DNA of 16,436 bases from Phycisphaerae bacterium (GTDB lineage: Bacteria > Planctomycetota > Phycisphaerae > Sedimentisphaerales > SG8-4): assembly GCA_030614945.1 (NCBI GenBank), contig JAUXAH010000012.1, positions 1 to 16,436 of the forward strand. The letters are read 5' to 3'. The translations under genes and the position numbers were made by a program. The notes beneath the pieces are model-generated. The model did not search any database. It was not told the origin of the DNA and was given only the letters and a program-made list of their open reading frames with translations. Shown one piece after another: positions 1 to 7,329 of this stretch (positions within the stretch are counted from its first letter, which is position 1; each line of letters opens with the position of its first letter).

Positions 1-3000
1 GGCGTCCGGCTATTTTATCGCCGATCGACAACGCCCTTTTAATCGCAACGTAAACCTTTACCATTTGCAGCACGCCGCTGGGCAGCTCATCGCCGTGTTT
101 CAAAGTCTCAATCCTGTGTTTCTCTTCTTCCTGAATTTCAGCGATCTTGACCCAGAATTTATCCTCGATTTTCTGCACATCGTCCCGCAGCGTTGCAGGT
201 CTGACCCACTTAATATTGAAGTTTTCTATCTGCTCATAAATGACCTCGTCATCAGCACTGACACCGACTTTCTGACGTGTGGATAAATCGACGATATTGA
301 CAGCGAACTTCTCGTGGATAGCTTCAATCATTTGCCTGAACACTAGACATTCTTTGGCTTTCATCTGCTTTTCATACTGTTTTATCTGGGCCTTCAGGGC
401 TTCCTTCTGTTCTTCGCTGCCTGCACCACGCCTGGTGAATCGTTCCGTTTTTATTACCACTCCCTCATATCCGCTGGGCAGTTCAAGTGAGTCATTTTTG
501 ACATCTTCGCCGGCTCTGCCGAATATGGCGTGCAGCAGTTTTTCCTCAGGTGTCAGCTCGGTCTTGCTCTTGGGTACCACCTTGCCCACCAGAATATCGC
601 CGGGGCATACCCTTGTTCCTTCACGAACTACTCCATATTCATCGAGGTTACGCAGCGCCTTTTCGCTGACATTGGGAATATCACGGGTAAATTCCTCCTT
701 GCCGAGGCGGGTCTCGCGAACCTCGGCTGTAAATTCGTCGATGTGGATGCTCGTAAAGCTGTCGTTCTTGCAGAGTTTTTCACTGACAATAATCGCATCC
801 TCAAAGTTAAAGCCGTCAAAAGAGACAAATCCCACAAGCACATTTTTACCGAGGGACAACACGCCATTAGCGGTGCCCCCGCCGTCTGCTATGATCTGGT
901 CTTTCTCGACCTTTTCGCCGAGCTTGACCATTGGCTTTTGATTAAGGCATGTCCTTTCATTCAACCCCTCAAATTTGCGAAGTTTATATTCATCAGTGTG
1001 GTCCAGGACTATCCTGGTTGCATCCACTGCGGTAACCACGCCGCTGCTCCTGGCACGGCGGACCATACTTGAGTTTTCGCCGACCATTCTTTCCATACCG
1101 GTACCAACCAGAGGCGCTTCCGTCTTTAGCAGCGGAACCGCCTGTCGCTGCATATTCGAACCCATCAAAGCCCGGTTCGCATCATCATGCTCCAGGAACG
1201 GGATAAGCGAGGCTGAAACGCCAACAGTTTGTTTTGCTGAAACATCGACATAGTTAACATCCTGGCTGGCAACCTGAGCTAACTCCCCGTGTTTCATAGC
1301 CAGCACCGTCCCCTTCTGAATTTTATTTGTCTCCTGGTCGAATGTGTTCGGGGCTGCAATTACAGATTTCATATCTTCATCGGCCCGCAAATAATCAACC
1401 TTGTCTGTGGCTTTACCATTTTCGACCCTTCGATAGGGGGTAAGTAGAAAACCATATTCGTCAATCGTCGCAAATACCGCCAGCGAGGCAATCAAGCCGA
1501 TATTTGTTCCTTCGGGTGTTTCTATCGGACAGATTCTGCCGTAATGGCTGATATGAACATCGCGAACTTCAAAGCCTGCCCGCCTTCTGTTCAAACCGCC
1601 GGGGCCAAGAGCAGACAAACGCCTTTCGTGGGTCAACTGGCTTAAAGCGTTCGTCTGGTCAACAACCTGGCTCAACTCCCCGCGACCGAAGAAATAGTTG
1701 ATACTGCTCGAGACGCTCTTGGAATTTACCAAATCAGCGATGCGCACCGACTCTTCAACGTCTCTTCTCATACTCATTCGTTCCTGAACGGTTTTGCGAA
1801 GCTTCAGCAGCCCTTTTCTGATTTCATCGGAGGCCAGCTCCTCGATTGTACGCAATCTTCTGTTGCCAAGATGGTCAATATCGTCAACCTCTCCCTTATT
1901 GTCGCGCAGGGCCACTATGTATTTCATTGTGCTGAGGAAATCTTCCGGCCGGAGCGTCATCTCATTTTCGTCCACCGCCTGCTCGAACTTGCGATTCAAT
2001 CTGAATCTGCCGACCTTGCCCAGACGATAGCGGTTCGAGTCAAAAAATTTCTCTTCAAAAAAGGTTTTTGCTTTCTCCTTACTGGGCGGATTGCCGGGCC
2101 TTAATCTCATATAAAACTTCAATAGTGCCTGCTCGTGGCTCGGGCAATCATCCTCCGCAAGGGTGTTCAAAATTATCGGGTCTCGCACCTCCTCGATAAC
2201 TTCGACCTCAGTGATGCCTTTTTTCCGCCTTCTTCGTTTTCCAGAAAGTAAAATATCATGTCGAATATGGTCTCGAAATGAGCTCGCTCCAGAACCAGTC
2301 CAGTGATATTCCTGTCGACGGCAAAGGTTGTCGGCCATTCCTACGTAGACAATCTTTTTGTCCTTTGTATTACGAAAGATATACACACCCGGTTTATCCG
2401 GTATGTTCTTATGACCTACCTGCCACTTTGTACCCTTTACTTTATTAACACAAACTTTGAATATTTTGCCAAGCTCCTTCGGTACGTCCGTGTCCCAGGA
2501 TTTCTTTATTACTTCTGTGGGCTCTTTTGGCTTTTCCCTGTTAAACCTTGGAATAGGCTTTTTCTCAGTTGGATCAGGCCACTCCACCATAAGCCTGTCT
2601 TCCAAGTATTTCAGAGCCCTGTCAAGATTAGTATCTCCAGACTTTTTCCGGCCTTTTAACACCTTTTCCATCATACTCAGGTAATTCTCGCAATCTGGTT
2701 CTGACAACTCAACGGGCACCCATATACACTCTAAATTTCCCAACATCCATTTAGTAATGTCTTCTTTGCTAACAGTGGTATCTATACCGCCTTGTTGTAT
2801 TAACGAGACTCTGTCGCCGATTTGCTCGCCGGCGCCTACTATGATTTCACCGGTCTCTTTGTCCACAATCGCTTCCACCACCCACATAGTAGGTGTGAGT
2901 TTAGTTATCGGGACGGTTTTTGTCGAATAAAAGAGACGCAGGATTTCCTCGGTTGTACTGTGGGCGGGGTCTATTGCTCGCAGAAAAATGGTGGCCGGTA

Positions 3001-3586
3001 TCTTGCTGGACTGGTCGATTTTGACAACCAGAACATCTTTACGAGTAACGCCTATCTCTATCCAACTGCCCCTTTCGGGTATGATTCTGCCGCCGTGCAG
3101 CACCCTGTCGCCTTCTTTGCTCTCGATAAGAAAATCAACGCCCGGGCTCCGGTGCAGCTGGCTGACCATAACCCGCACGGCCCCGTTGATGATAAACTCC
3201 CCGCCGCCCACCATAACCGGCATTTCACCAAGGTATATCGACTGCTCAGCCAAATCTTCGCCGTCCTTGCTGCGCAGTCTGCACGAGATTTTTAACGGAA
3301 AGCCATAGGTCAGCCGTAATTGTCGGCACTCAATAGGCGTATAATGCGGCTTTTCCAGCTCGTAGTAGAGATATTCCAAATGCATAGTCTTGTCATAGCT
3401 CTCGATAGGGAATATCTCACGAAACAGGGCTTCGAGCCCGATGCACTTCCTTTTCGCCGGTGCCGCGTCTTTTTGCAAAAAGTGCCCGTAACTTCTTCTC
3501 TGTATCGCTACCAGGTCCGGAATCTTAACGGCATCGCGGACCTTGCCGAAATTGCGAACGGTTTCTCCAGCACCAATCTTCAGCAT
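1..3586 (-). CDS. rpoB: RNA polymerase beta subunit, partial, with a GIY-YIG-like internal insertion
   Basis: This is the beta subunit of bacterial RNA polymerase, a core catalytic component of transcription. About 1,195 residues are visible and the frame is open to the window edge. It breaks off at IKRALSIGDKIAGR, a conserved stretch well before the C-terminus. Recognisable beta blocks in order are the N-terminal lobe (GGGEFIINGAVRVMVSQLHR), RLRPGNPP, GEVDDIDHLGNRR, the rifampicin-pocket region (GELSQVVDQTNALSQLTHER followed by RLSALGPGG) and CPIETPEGTNIGLI. The residues equivalent to E. coli Asp516, Ser522, His526 and Ser531 are the wild-type ones, so rifampicin sensitivity is predicted from this pocket. 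The ATG start is chosen for the GGGAG at 3594-3598, seven bases upstream, and the normal N-terminus. It lies 143 bp after rplL, and rpoC is expected next. Residues ~269-456 are a foreign domain, described separately. Confidence 0.97.
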   Translation of the reverse strand, partial: MLKIGAGETVRNFGKVRDAVKIPDLVAIQRRSYGHFLQKDAAPAKRKCIGLEALFREIFPIESYDKTMHLEYLYYELEKPHYTPIECRQLRLTYGFPLKISCRLRSKDGEDLAEQSIYLGEMPVMVGGGEFIINGAVRVMVSQLHRSPGVDFLIESKEGDRVLHGGRIIPERGSWIEIGVTRKDVLVVKIDQSSKIPATIFLRAIDPAHSTTEEILRLFYSTKTVPITKLTPTMWVVEAIVDKETGEIIVGAGEQIGDRVSLIQQGGIDTTVSKEDITKWMLGNLECIWVPVELSEPDCENYLSMMEKVLKGRKKSGDTNLDRALKYLEDRLMVEWPDPTEKKPIPRFNREKPKEPTEVIKKSWDTDVPKELGKIFKVCVNKVKGTKWQVGHKNIPDKPGVYIFRNTKDKKIVYVGMADNLCRRQEYHWTGSGASSFRDHIRHDILLSGKRRRRKKGITEVEVIEEVRDPIILNTLAEDDCPSHEQALLKFYMRLRPGNPPSKEKAKTFFEEKFFDSNRYRLGKVGRFRLNRKFEQAVDENEMTLRPEDFLSTMKYIVALRDNKGEVDDIDHLGNRRLRTIEELASDEIRKGLLKLRKTVQERMSMRRDVEESVRIADLVNSKSVSSSINYFFGRGELSQVVDQTNALSQLTHERRLSALGPGGLNRRRAGFEVRDVHISHYGRICPIETPEGTNIGLIASLAVFATIDEYGFLLTPYRRVENGKATDKVDYLRADEDMKSVIAAPNTFDQETNKIQKGTVLAMKHGELAQVASQDVNYVDVSAKQTVGVSASLIPFLEHDDANRALMGSNMQRQAVPLLKTEAPLVGTGMERMVGENSSMVRRARSSGVVTAVDATRIVLDHTDEYKLRKFEGLNERTCLNQKPMVKLGEKVEKDQIIADGGGTANGVLSLGKNVLVGFVSFDGFNFEDAIIVSEKLCKNDSFTSIHIDEFTAEVRETRLGKEEFTRDIPNVSEKALRNLDEYGVVREGTRVCPGDILVGKVVPKSKTELTPEEKLLHAIFGRAGEDVKNDSLELPSGYEGVVIKTERFTRRGAGSEEQKEALKAQIKQYEKQMKAKECLVFRQMIEAIHEKFAVNIVDLSTRQKVGVSADDEVIYEQIENFNIKWVRPATLRDDVQKIEDKFWVKIAEIQEEEKHRIETLKHGDELPSGVLQMVKVYVAIKRALSIGDKIAGR
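2219..2782 (-). other. In-frame GIY-YIG-like domain insertion within rpoB (residues ~269-456)
   Basis: About 188 codons split an otherwise normal beta lobe. The left flank ends in SLIQQGGI (residue 268) and the right flank resumes at GITEVEVIEEVRDPIILNTL (from 457), which together would make a continuous ordinary beta sequence. Residues 396-447 show GIY-YIG hallmarks: PDKPGVYIF with the first motif at 400-402, an 11-residue spacer, YVG at 414-416, then NLCRR (Arg423/424), His428 and SSFRDHIRHDILL at 435-447. Residues 275-312 (EDITKWMLGNLECIWVPVEL, then SEPDCENYLSMMEKVLKG) resemble the C-terminal half of GIY-YIG proteins, with Glu300 as a candidate metal-ligand Glu. Residues ~313-395 form a charged linker with no family I recognise. 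I translated every codon across the insert by hand and found no stop or frameshift. Whether it is catalytic is unknown. Confidence 0.8.
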
Positions 3587-3642
3587 TACCAGTCTCCCGT
3601 ATTAAATGTCCGAATTGCTTTTCCAGCACCAAAGATTGGTGC
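3570..3642 (-). promoter_or_regulatory. Candidate translational switch: leader hairpin that can also pair with rpoB codons
   Basis: In the mRNA a perfect 7-bp stem GCACCAA-tct-TTGGTGC forms at 3642-3626. Its 5' arm with the following bases (GCACCAATCTT, 3642-3632) is also perfectly complementary over 11 nt to AAGATTGGTGC at 3580-3570, which lies within rpoB codons 3-6. The two pairings exclude each other, and the long-range one would enclose the Shine-Dalgarno and start codon. The block TTGGTGCTGGA occurs in both places. A regulatory role is inference; the complementarity is read directly. Confidence 0.45.
3594..3598 (-). promoter_or_regulatory. Shine-Dalgarno site of rpoB
   Basis: The mRNA reads GGGAG, seven bases before the ATG at 3586. 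It fixes the rpoB start, which also matches the usual beta N-terminus. Confidence 0.75.
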
Positions 3643-3663
3643 CGGACCACCTGACACTCCTTA

Positions 3664-3737
3664 AAATAGCGTATTGCGTACTTCGTATAGCGTTTTTCTT
3701 TTCACGCGATACACATCACGCACCACGCATCACGAGA
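3664..3737. repeat. Degenerate CGTAT/CACGCAT-type repeat tract in the rplL-rpoB spacer
   Basis: Short degenerate units such as GCGTATTGCGTACTTCGTA and ACATCACGCACCACGCATCA run up to and over the rplL stop codon. The same vocabulary recurs in the rplK-nusG and secE-tRNA-Trp spacers. Confidence 0.7.
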
Positions 3738-4239
3738 TTTCAACCACTGCACCCGCAGCTTCAAGCTGCTTCTGGGCGGCTTCGGCATCTTCCTTGCTCA
3801 CGCCTTCTTTGACCGGCCTGGGAACGCCGTCAACCAGGTCCTTGGCTTCTTTCAATCCCAATGCCGTCAAAGCTCTTACTTCTTTGATAACCTGAATCTT
3901 TTTATCGCCGAATTCTTTGAGGATTACATCAAAGCTGGTTTTCTCTTCAGCTTCCTCGGCCTCGGCCTGTACAGCGGGGCCTGCCATCACAACAGCGCCG
4001 CCGGCAGCCGGCTCAATACCATATTCTTCCTTGAGATAATCGCCAAGCTCTTTGGCCTGCATCAATTTCAGGCCTACTATCTTGTCGCCAAGCTTCTTAA
4101 TCTCACTGCTCCATTTCTTTGTCTCTTTATTAGCTTCCTGTGCTTCTTTCGTTTTCTTGGTTTCTTTCGCTTCCTTGGTTTCTTTCGCTTCCTTCGTTTC
4201 CTTCGCTTCCTTGGTTTCCTTCGCTTGTTCCTCTGCCAT
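3730..4239 (-). CDS. rplL: Ribosomal protein L7/L12 with a repetitive N-terminal extension
   Basis: This is the stalk protein of the large ribosomal subunit, which binds L10 as dimers and recruits translational GTPases. It is 169 residues long against about 120-130 for the family. The C-terminal domain is typical ([20 protein letters not shown], then [20 protein letters not shown], then a conserved end). The N-terminal dimerisation/L10-binding segment corresponds to [20 protein letters not shown] at about 45-64. Before it lies a highly charged tract, residues 6-43, made of AKETKE hexads, which should be helical or disordered. The ATG is supported by AGGAG upstream (mRNA AGGAGTCAAAAGAGATG), and there is no Met between it and the canonical start, so the extension is probably translated. 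It follows rplJ by 150 bp. Confidence 0.96.
   Translation of the reverse strand: MAEEQAKETKEAKETKEAKETKEAKETKKTKEAQEANKETKKWSSEIKKLGDKIVGLKLMQAKELGDYLKEEYGIEPAAGGAVVMAGPAVQAEAEEAEEKTSFDVILKEFGDKKIQVIKEVRALTALGLKEAKDLVDGVPRPVKEGVSKEDAEAAQKQLEAAGAVVEIS
4125..4227 (-). repeat. Tandem ~18-bp coding repeat in rplL (AKETKE hexads)
   Basis: Degenerate 18-bp units encode AKETKE-like hexads at the 5' end of rplL. On the plus strand they appear as CTTCCTTGGTTTCTTTCG-type units. A tract of this kind could change copy number by slippage without breaking the frame. Confidence 0.75.
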
Positions 4240-4389
4240 CTCTTTTGACTCCTATTAGTTAAGGCCTGCTGGTAGCCGAAACCCCGCAGTTTCGTTTAAC
4301 CCATTACAGGGACAACCACACAAGCAACCTATTGCGCAAAGTTTTTGAATTCTAAATTATCGTTTTTCGCTTTTAGTTCTTAGCTCCTC
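4240..4389 (-). promoter_or_regulatory. rplJ-rplL spacer with a small hairpin
   Basis: This 150-bp gap has no gene. In the mRNA a 6-bp stem CGAAAC/GTTTCG with loop TGCGGG lies at 4294-4277, about 38 nt before the rplL start, followed by AGGAG. An AGGAG-like sequence just after the rplJ stop leads into no visible reading frame. The hairpin could tune rplL expression or mRNA processing, but no U-run follows, so it is not a standard terminator. Confidence 0.35.
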
Positions 4390-4923
4390 TCAGGCTGCTT
4401 GTTTTTCAGCCCTTTCGGCGATAGTTTTTATACAACCTGCGATAATTCCTGCAGGAACACTAAAGGTGGCGGCCAATCTTGCCGCGGGCGACTGTGCCAG
4501 CGCGACAATTTCGCTCTGCAACTGTGCTCGCGTCGGCATCTTCGAAAGTTCTTCTGCTGCTTTGGCCTCTATTGCTGAGCCATCCACAAAGGCACCTTTA
4601 ATCTCTATCACTTGGACCTTCCTGGTCCACTCGGCCAGTTCTTTTGCAACGTCAACGACGCTGTCACCGCCATAAGCAACAGTGCAGGGACCACTGAACA
4701 GGGCCGCTGCTGGTTCCATCTGTTGCTTACGCAGCGCCTTTCTAAACAGTGAATTCTTCACCACCAACAATTTGATGCCTTTTTCTTTAAGCTCGCCGCG
4801 CATCTGGTTTCCGTCAACACCGCTGACACCCCTGGTACTGACAACCAAAAAATCTTTGATACCTTCGCTGGCAATTCTCTTTTCCAGTTCCGTCTGCAGC
4901 AATTCTTTTACGTACTTGCTCAT
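4390..4923 (-). CDS. rplJ: Ribosomal protein L10
   Basis: L10 is the base of the ribosomal stalk: it binds 23S rRNA together with L11 and anchors L7/L12 dimers through its C-terminal helix. The 177-residue product has the family layout, with MSKYVKELL at the N-terminus, the central [16 protein letters not shown] block, then [10 protein letters not shown], and a C-terminal helix with [20 protein letters not shown]. The start is the ATG preceded by ACAGGCGATAAG, a short AGG-type ribosome site. An in-frame TTG five codons upstream is possible but lacks support. It lies 71 bp after rplA. L10/L12 often autoregulate this pair in bacteria, but I could not identify the binding motif here. Confidence 0.96.
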   Translation of the reverse strand: MSKYVKELLQTELEKRIASEGIKDFLVVSTRGVSGVDGNQMRGELKEKGIKLLVVKNSLFRKALRKQQMEPAAALFSGPCTVAYGGDSVVDVAKELAEWTRKVQVIEIKGAFVDGSAIEAKAAEELSKMPTRAQLQSEIVALAQSPAARLAATFSVPAGIIAGCIKTIAERAEKQAA

Positions 4924-4994
4924 CTTATCGCCTGTCAATATTTAATAGTTTTCGACCTTTAGCTAATTCTTTACCGCTGGTCGGCAAATGGCTT

Positions 4995-5681
4995 CTAAAT
5001 ACTAACCGCTATGCTCGGGCTCATCGTCGCAGATATACACATCTTTTTGATATATGTACCTTTTGCCGCCGACGGTTTAATCCTCTTTATATGTGAGACA
5101 AATGCCTCAATATTTCCTATTAGTTTTTCAGTCTCGAAGCTTTGCTTACCGACTACTATGTGGATATTACTGCCGGCATCGTTTTTAAACTCGACTTTGC
5201 CTGCGGCGAATTCAGCCACTGCAGTTGCAACATCGGCAGTTACCGTGCCGTTCTTTGGCGAAGGCATCTTACCCTGGGGCCCAAGAACCCGGCCGAGCTT
5301 GCCTACCTTGCTCATCACCTTTGGCGAGGCGATAGCCACATCGAAGTCCAGCCAGCCATCCGAGACCTTTTTTACCAGCTCATCACAGCCGGCCTCAATG
5401 GCACCGGCCGCCCGCGCCGCTTCGATGGCCGAGTCCTCACAGAAAGCGATAACTTTTTTCTGCTTACCTATCCCGTGAGGCAAAGATATTGAGCCGCGAA
5501 TCAACTGGTCGGCCTGCTTCGGGTCGATGCCCAGGTGCAATACACATTCTACGGTCTGGTCGAATTTTACCGACTTAAACGATTTAACTTTTTCGACCGC
5601 CTCGGCCAGACTCATCGCCCCCGCCGAAGCGGGGGTTAGTTGTTGTGACTCTTTTTTGTATCTTTTGCTTCTAAATCTCAT
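4995..5681 (-). CDS. rplA: Ribosomal protein L1
   Basis: L1 forms the mobile L1 stalk near the ribosomal E site and in many bacteria represses its own operon by binding its mRNA. The 228-residue product is standard length. It begins MRFRSKRYKKES and carries the conserved FDQTVECVLHLGIDPKQADQ, SISLPHGIGK, and VGKLGRVLGPQGKMPSPKNG followed by TVT. No clear Shine-Dalgarno precedes the ATG (AGCTCGCGATATG). The start is chosen on homology, and translation may be coupled to rplK 54 bp upstream. The spacer holds an ATTGATTA-type repeat that could affect coupling. Confidence 0.96.
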   Translation of the reverse strand: MRFRSKRYKKESQQLTPASAGAMSLAEAVEKVKSFKSVKFDQTVECVLHLGIDPKQADQLIRGSISLPHGIGKQKKVIAFCEDSAIEAARAAGAIEAGCDELVKKVSDGWLDFDVAIASPKVMSKVGKLGRVLGPQGKMPSPKNGTVTADVATAVAEFAAGKVEFKNDAGSNIHIVVGKQSFETEKLIGNIEAFVSHIKRIKPSAAKGTYIKKMCISATMSPSIAVSI

Positions 5682-5710
5682 ATCGCGAGCTGCGCATTGT
5701 GCACAGTTTT

Positions 5711-5751
5711 TCTAATAATCAATTATCAATAATCATTAATCAATTATTTCT
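5711..5751. repeat. ATTGATTA-type degenerate repeat at the rplK end and rplK-rplA spacer
   Basis: In the mRNA, units of ATTGATTAATGATTATTGAT followed by AATTGATTATTAG begin at the last codons of rplK and include its stop. Matching tracts occur at 7408-7486 and 12928-12965. Confidence 0.7.
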
Positions 5752-6161
5752 ATACCCATACTTCGGGCGGTACCTCTGATAATTTTTTCGGCCTGGACCA
5801 AATCGTATGCGTTCAGATCCTTGAACTTAGTCTCAGTAATTTTACGCAGCTGCTCGGCACTGATTGTTCCGACTTTTTCTTTATTTGGAACGCCACTGCC
5901 CTTTGCGATTTCAGCCGCCTGTTTCAGCAGGACCGCCGCCGGGGGACTTTTGACCTCAAAGGTGAAACTTTTGTCCTTATAGACGCTTATCACGACCGGC
6001 ACGATTGTTCCGTTAAGCTCTTTTGTTCGTTCATTGAACTGCGAAACGAACTGGCCGATATTAACGCCGTTCTGACCCAAAGCAGGTCCTATCGGCGGCG
6101 CCGGTGTCGCCTGGCCGCCCGGTGCCTGTAATTTAATCTTTACTGCTACTTCTTTAGCCAT
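5736..6161 (-). CDS. rplK: Ribosomal protein L11
   Basis: L11 binds the GTPase-associated centre of 23S rRNA and contributes to factor binding and stringent-response signalling. The 141-residue product is full length. It has the Pro-rich N-terminal block [20 protein letters not shown] and [18 protein letters not shown], and ends in the rRNA-binding [20 protein letters not shown]. The ATG is preceded by AAAGGTGAAGG, a good ribosome site. It lies 69 bp after nusG and 54 bp before rplA, the usual nusG-rplK-rplA order. Confidence 0.98.
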   Translation of the reverse strand: MAKEVAVKIKLQAPGGQATPAPPIGPALGQNGVNIGQFVSQFNERTKELNGTIVPVVISVYKDKSFTFEVKSPPAAVLLKQAAEIAKGSGVPNKEKVGTISAEQLRKITETKFKDLNAYDLVQAEKIIRGTARSMGIEIID

Positions 6162-6171
6162 CCTTCACCTT

Positions 6172-6229
6172 TATATCGTATGTCGCATACCGTCTTATGC
6201 AATGCGCATCACGCAATACGTAATGCGAA
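6172..6229. repeat. GCGTAT/CACGCAA-type degenerate repeat in the nusG-rplK spacer
   Basis: Units such as CGTATGTCGCATACCG and GCGCATCACGCAATACGTAA fill the spacer. They share words with the tract at 3664-3737. Confidence 0.7.
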
Positions 6230-6230
6230 T

Positions 6231-6851
6231 TTATATTTTTTCAATCTGCCAATACTCTATATCCAGCGGTGTAGGCCTGCCGAATATCGTAACAATCACC
6301 CTCACAATCCCGCGCTCGGAGTCAATCGAATCGACTGTGCCTTCAAAGTTCTCAAAGGCACCTTCTCGAATTTTAATCATATCGCCTTTCTCAAACTCAA
6401 CTCTGATGCTCGGCGCCTCTTCAGGCCTTTCCGCCTCTAAAAGCATCTTTGCAACATCCGTATCCCGCATCGGCGTCGGAATTCCTTCTGTGCCGATGAA
6501 ATCTCCGACACCGGAGGTTTCCTTAATCATAAACCACGTCTTTTCCCGGACCCGGCCATCTTCGGTCGGCTCCATCTCCATAAAAACATAGCCGGGATAC
6601 AGCTTTCGCATATGGACTGTTTGCCTGCTGCCGCGGATGCGCTTAACCCGCTCAACGGGAACCTCTATTCTGCCGACAATATCGCTTAAACCCTCCCTTT
6701 CTACTTTCTGCGTAAGAGCTTCTTTGACCTGCACTTCTTTATTAGCCGCAACCCGTAAAACGTACCACTGCATATTAATACCTGAATCCGTACCTCGTTT
6801 TCCGCTTTCAGATTGTTCCTGCTCTGCGCTTATCTCTTTCTGATTATCCAC
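6231..6851 (-). CDS. nusG: Transcription termination/antitermination factor NusG
   Basis: NusG binds the RNA polymerase clamp, affects pausing and couples transcription to translation or Rho. An NGN domain begins at MQWYVLRVAANKEVQVKEAL (residue 27), with RGSRQTVHMRKLYPGYVFME. The KOW domain follows (FEKGDMIKIREGAFENFEGT, then RPTPLDIEYWQIEKI). The product is 206 residues if translation starts at GTG 6851, which gives a 26-residue acidic, probably disordered N-terminal tail. The ATG at 6773 is an alternative start with a weak AGG upstream. The gene begins 23 bp after secE and is very likely co-transcribed with it. Its target polymerase is encoded in the same operon. Confidence 0.96.
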   Translation of the reverse strand: MDNQKEISAEQEQSESGKRGTDSGINMQWYVLRVAANKEVQVKEALTQKVEREGLSDIVGRIEVPVERVKRIRGSRQTVHMRKLYPGYVFMEMEPTEDGRVREKTWFMIKETSGVGDFIGTEGIPTPMRDTDVAKMLLEAERPEEAPSIRVEFEKGDMIKIREGAFENFEGTVDSIDSERGIVRVIVTIFGRPTPLDIEYWQIEKI

Positions 6852-6874
6852 TAATCATTCCGACAGCTTTGAAC

Positions 6875-7276
6875 TCACAAAAACCAATCAAAAAACATCC
6901 GAAAACTTAAATCTGTGACCCCAAGAAGCATAGCTACAAGAATCACAACCACAATAACGATAAATGTCGAAACCGCTATTTCCCTTCTGCTCGACCAGCT
7001 AACCTTTTTCATCTCGCCTTCAGCGGCAATCATAAAATCTGCAACTGTAGCTTTATTCATCAACCAAAAAATCAAAAGGCCCAGGGCAACAAACAAACCG
7101 ACGGGCACCATAGTCGCAATCCACAATGCTGCTCTTCGGCTCAGTCCCCACCAGCCAATGGGCTCCAGCTCTACATACAGCCGCCAACAGCCCAAGCCTG
7201 CAATTATTGCCGCGCCAAAACCACTCCAGAGTCTTGTGTGTTTGCCCTGACCGCGTTTATAAATCTCAAATGCCAT
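6875..7276 (-). CDS. secE: Preprotein translocase subunit SecE
   Basis: SecE clamps and stabilises SecY in the inner-membrane protein-export channel. The 133-residue product has three predicted membrane segments, about 17-37, 50-73 and 101-121. The family signature AEGEMKKVSWSSRREI at 85-100 lies just before the last one. Single-helix SecE proteins are shorter; this resembles the three-helix form. The ATG at 7276 is chosen because the in-frame extension further upstream is simply a translation of the tRNA-Trp gene. The ribosome site is weak (GAGATTGGTATG). nusG follows after 23 bp. Confidence 0.94.
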   Translation of the reverse strand: MAFEIYKRGQGKHTRLWSGFGAAIIAGLGCWRLYVELEPIGWWGLSRRAALWIATMVPVGLFVALGLLIFWLMNKATVADFMIAAEGEMKKVSWSSRREIAVSTFIVIVVVILVAMLLGVTDLSFRMFFDWFL

Positions 7277-7278
7277 AC

Positions 7279-7316
7279 CAATCTCGTATCTCGTGAAGCG
7301 TATGTCGTACCTCGCT
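7279..7316. repeat. CTCGTAT/GCGTATG-type degenerate repeat between secE and tRNA-Trp
   Basis: Units CTCGTATCTCGTGAAGCGTA and TGTCGTACCTCGC fill the short spacer just before the secE start. They belong to the same vocabulary as the other spacer tracts. Confidence 0.55.
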
Positions 7317-7329
7317 TCAGACTCCAAAG

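Noticed and set aside
279..941. Plus-strand 220-residue open frame opposite rpoB, with others such as 2822-3295
   Set aside because: They lie antisense to the highly conserved rpoB frame, have no ribosome sites or family motifs, and their composition is that of shadow frames.
2219..2782. Intein in rpoB
   Set aside because: No N-terminal Cys/Ser splice motif, no TxxH block and no C-terminal His-Asn followed by Cys/Ser/Thr at the right edge. The insert reads as a plain domain insertion.
4924..4938. TTG start for rplJ five codons upstream
   Set aside because: The ATG at 4923 gives the normal L10 N-terminus and has an AGG-type ribosome site. The TTG has none.
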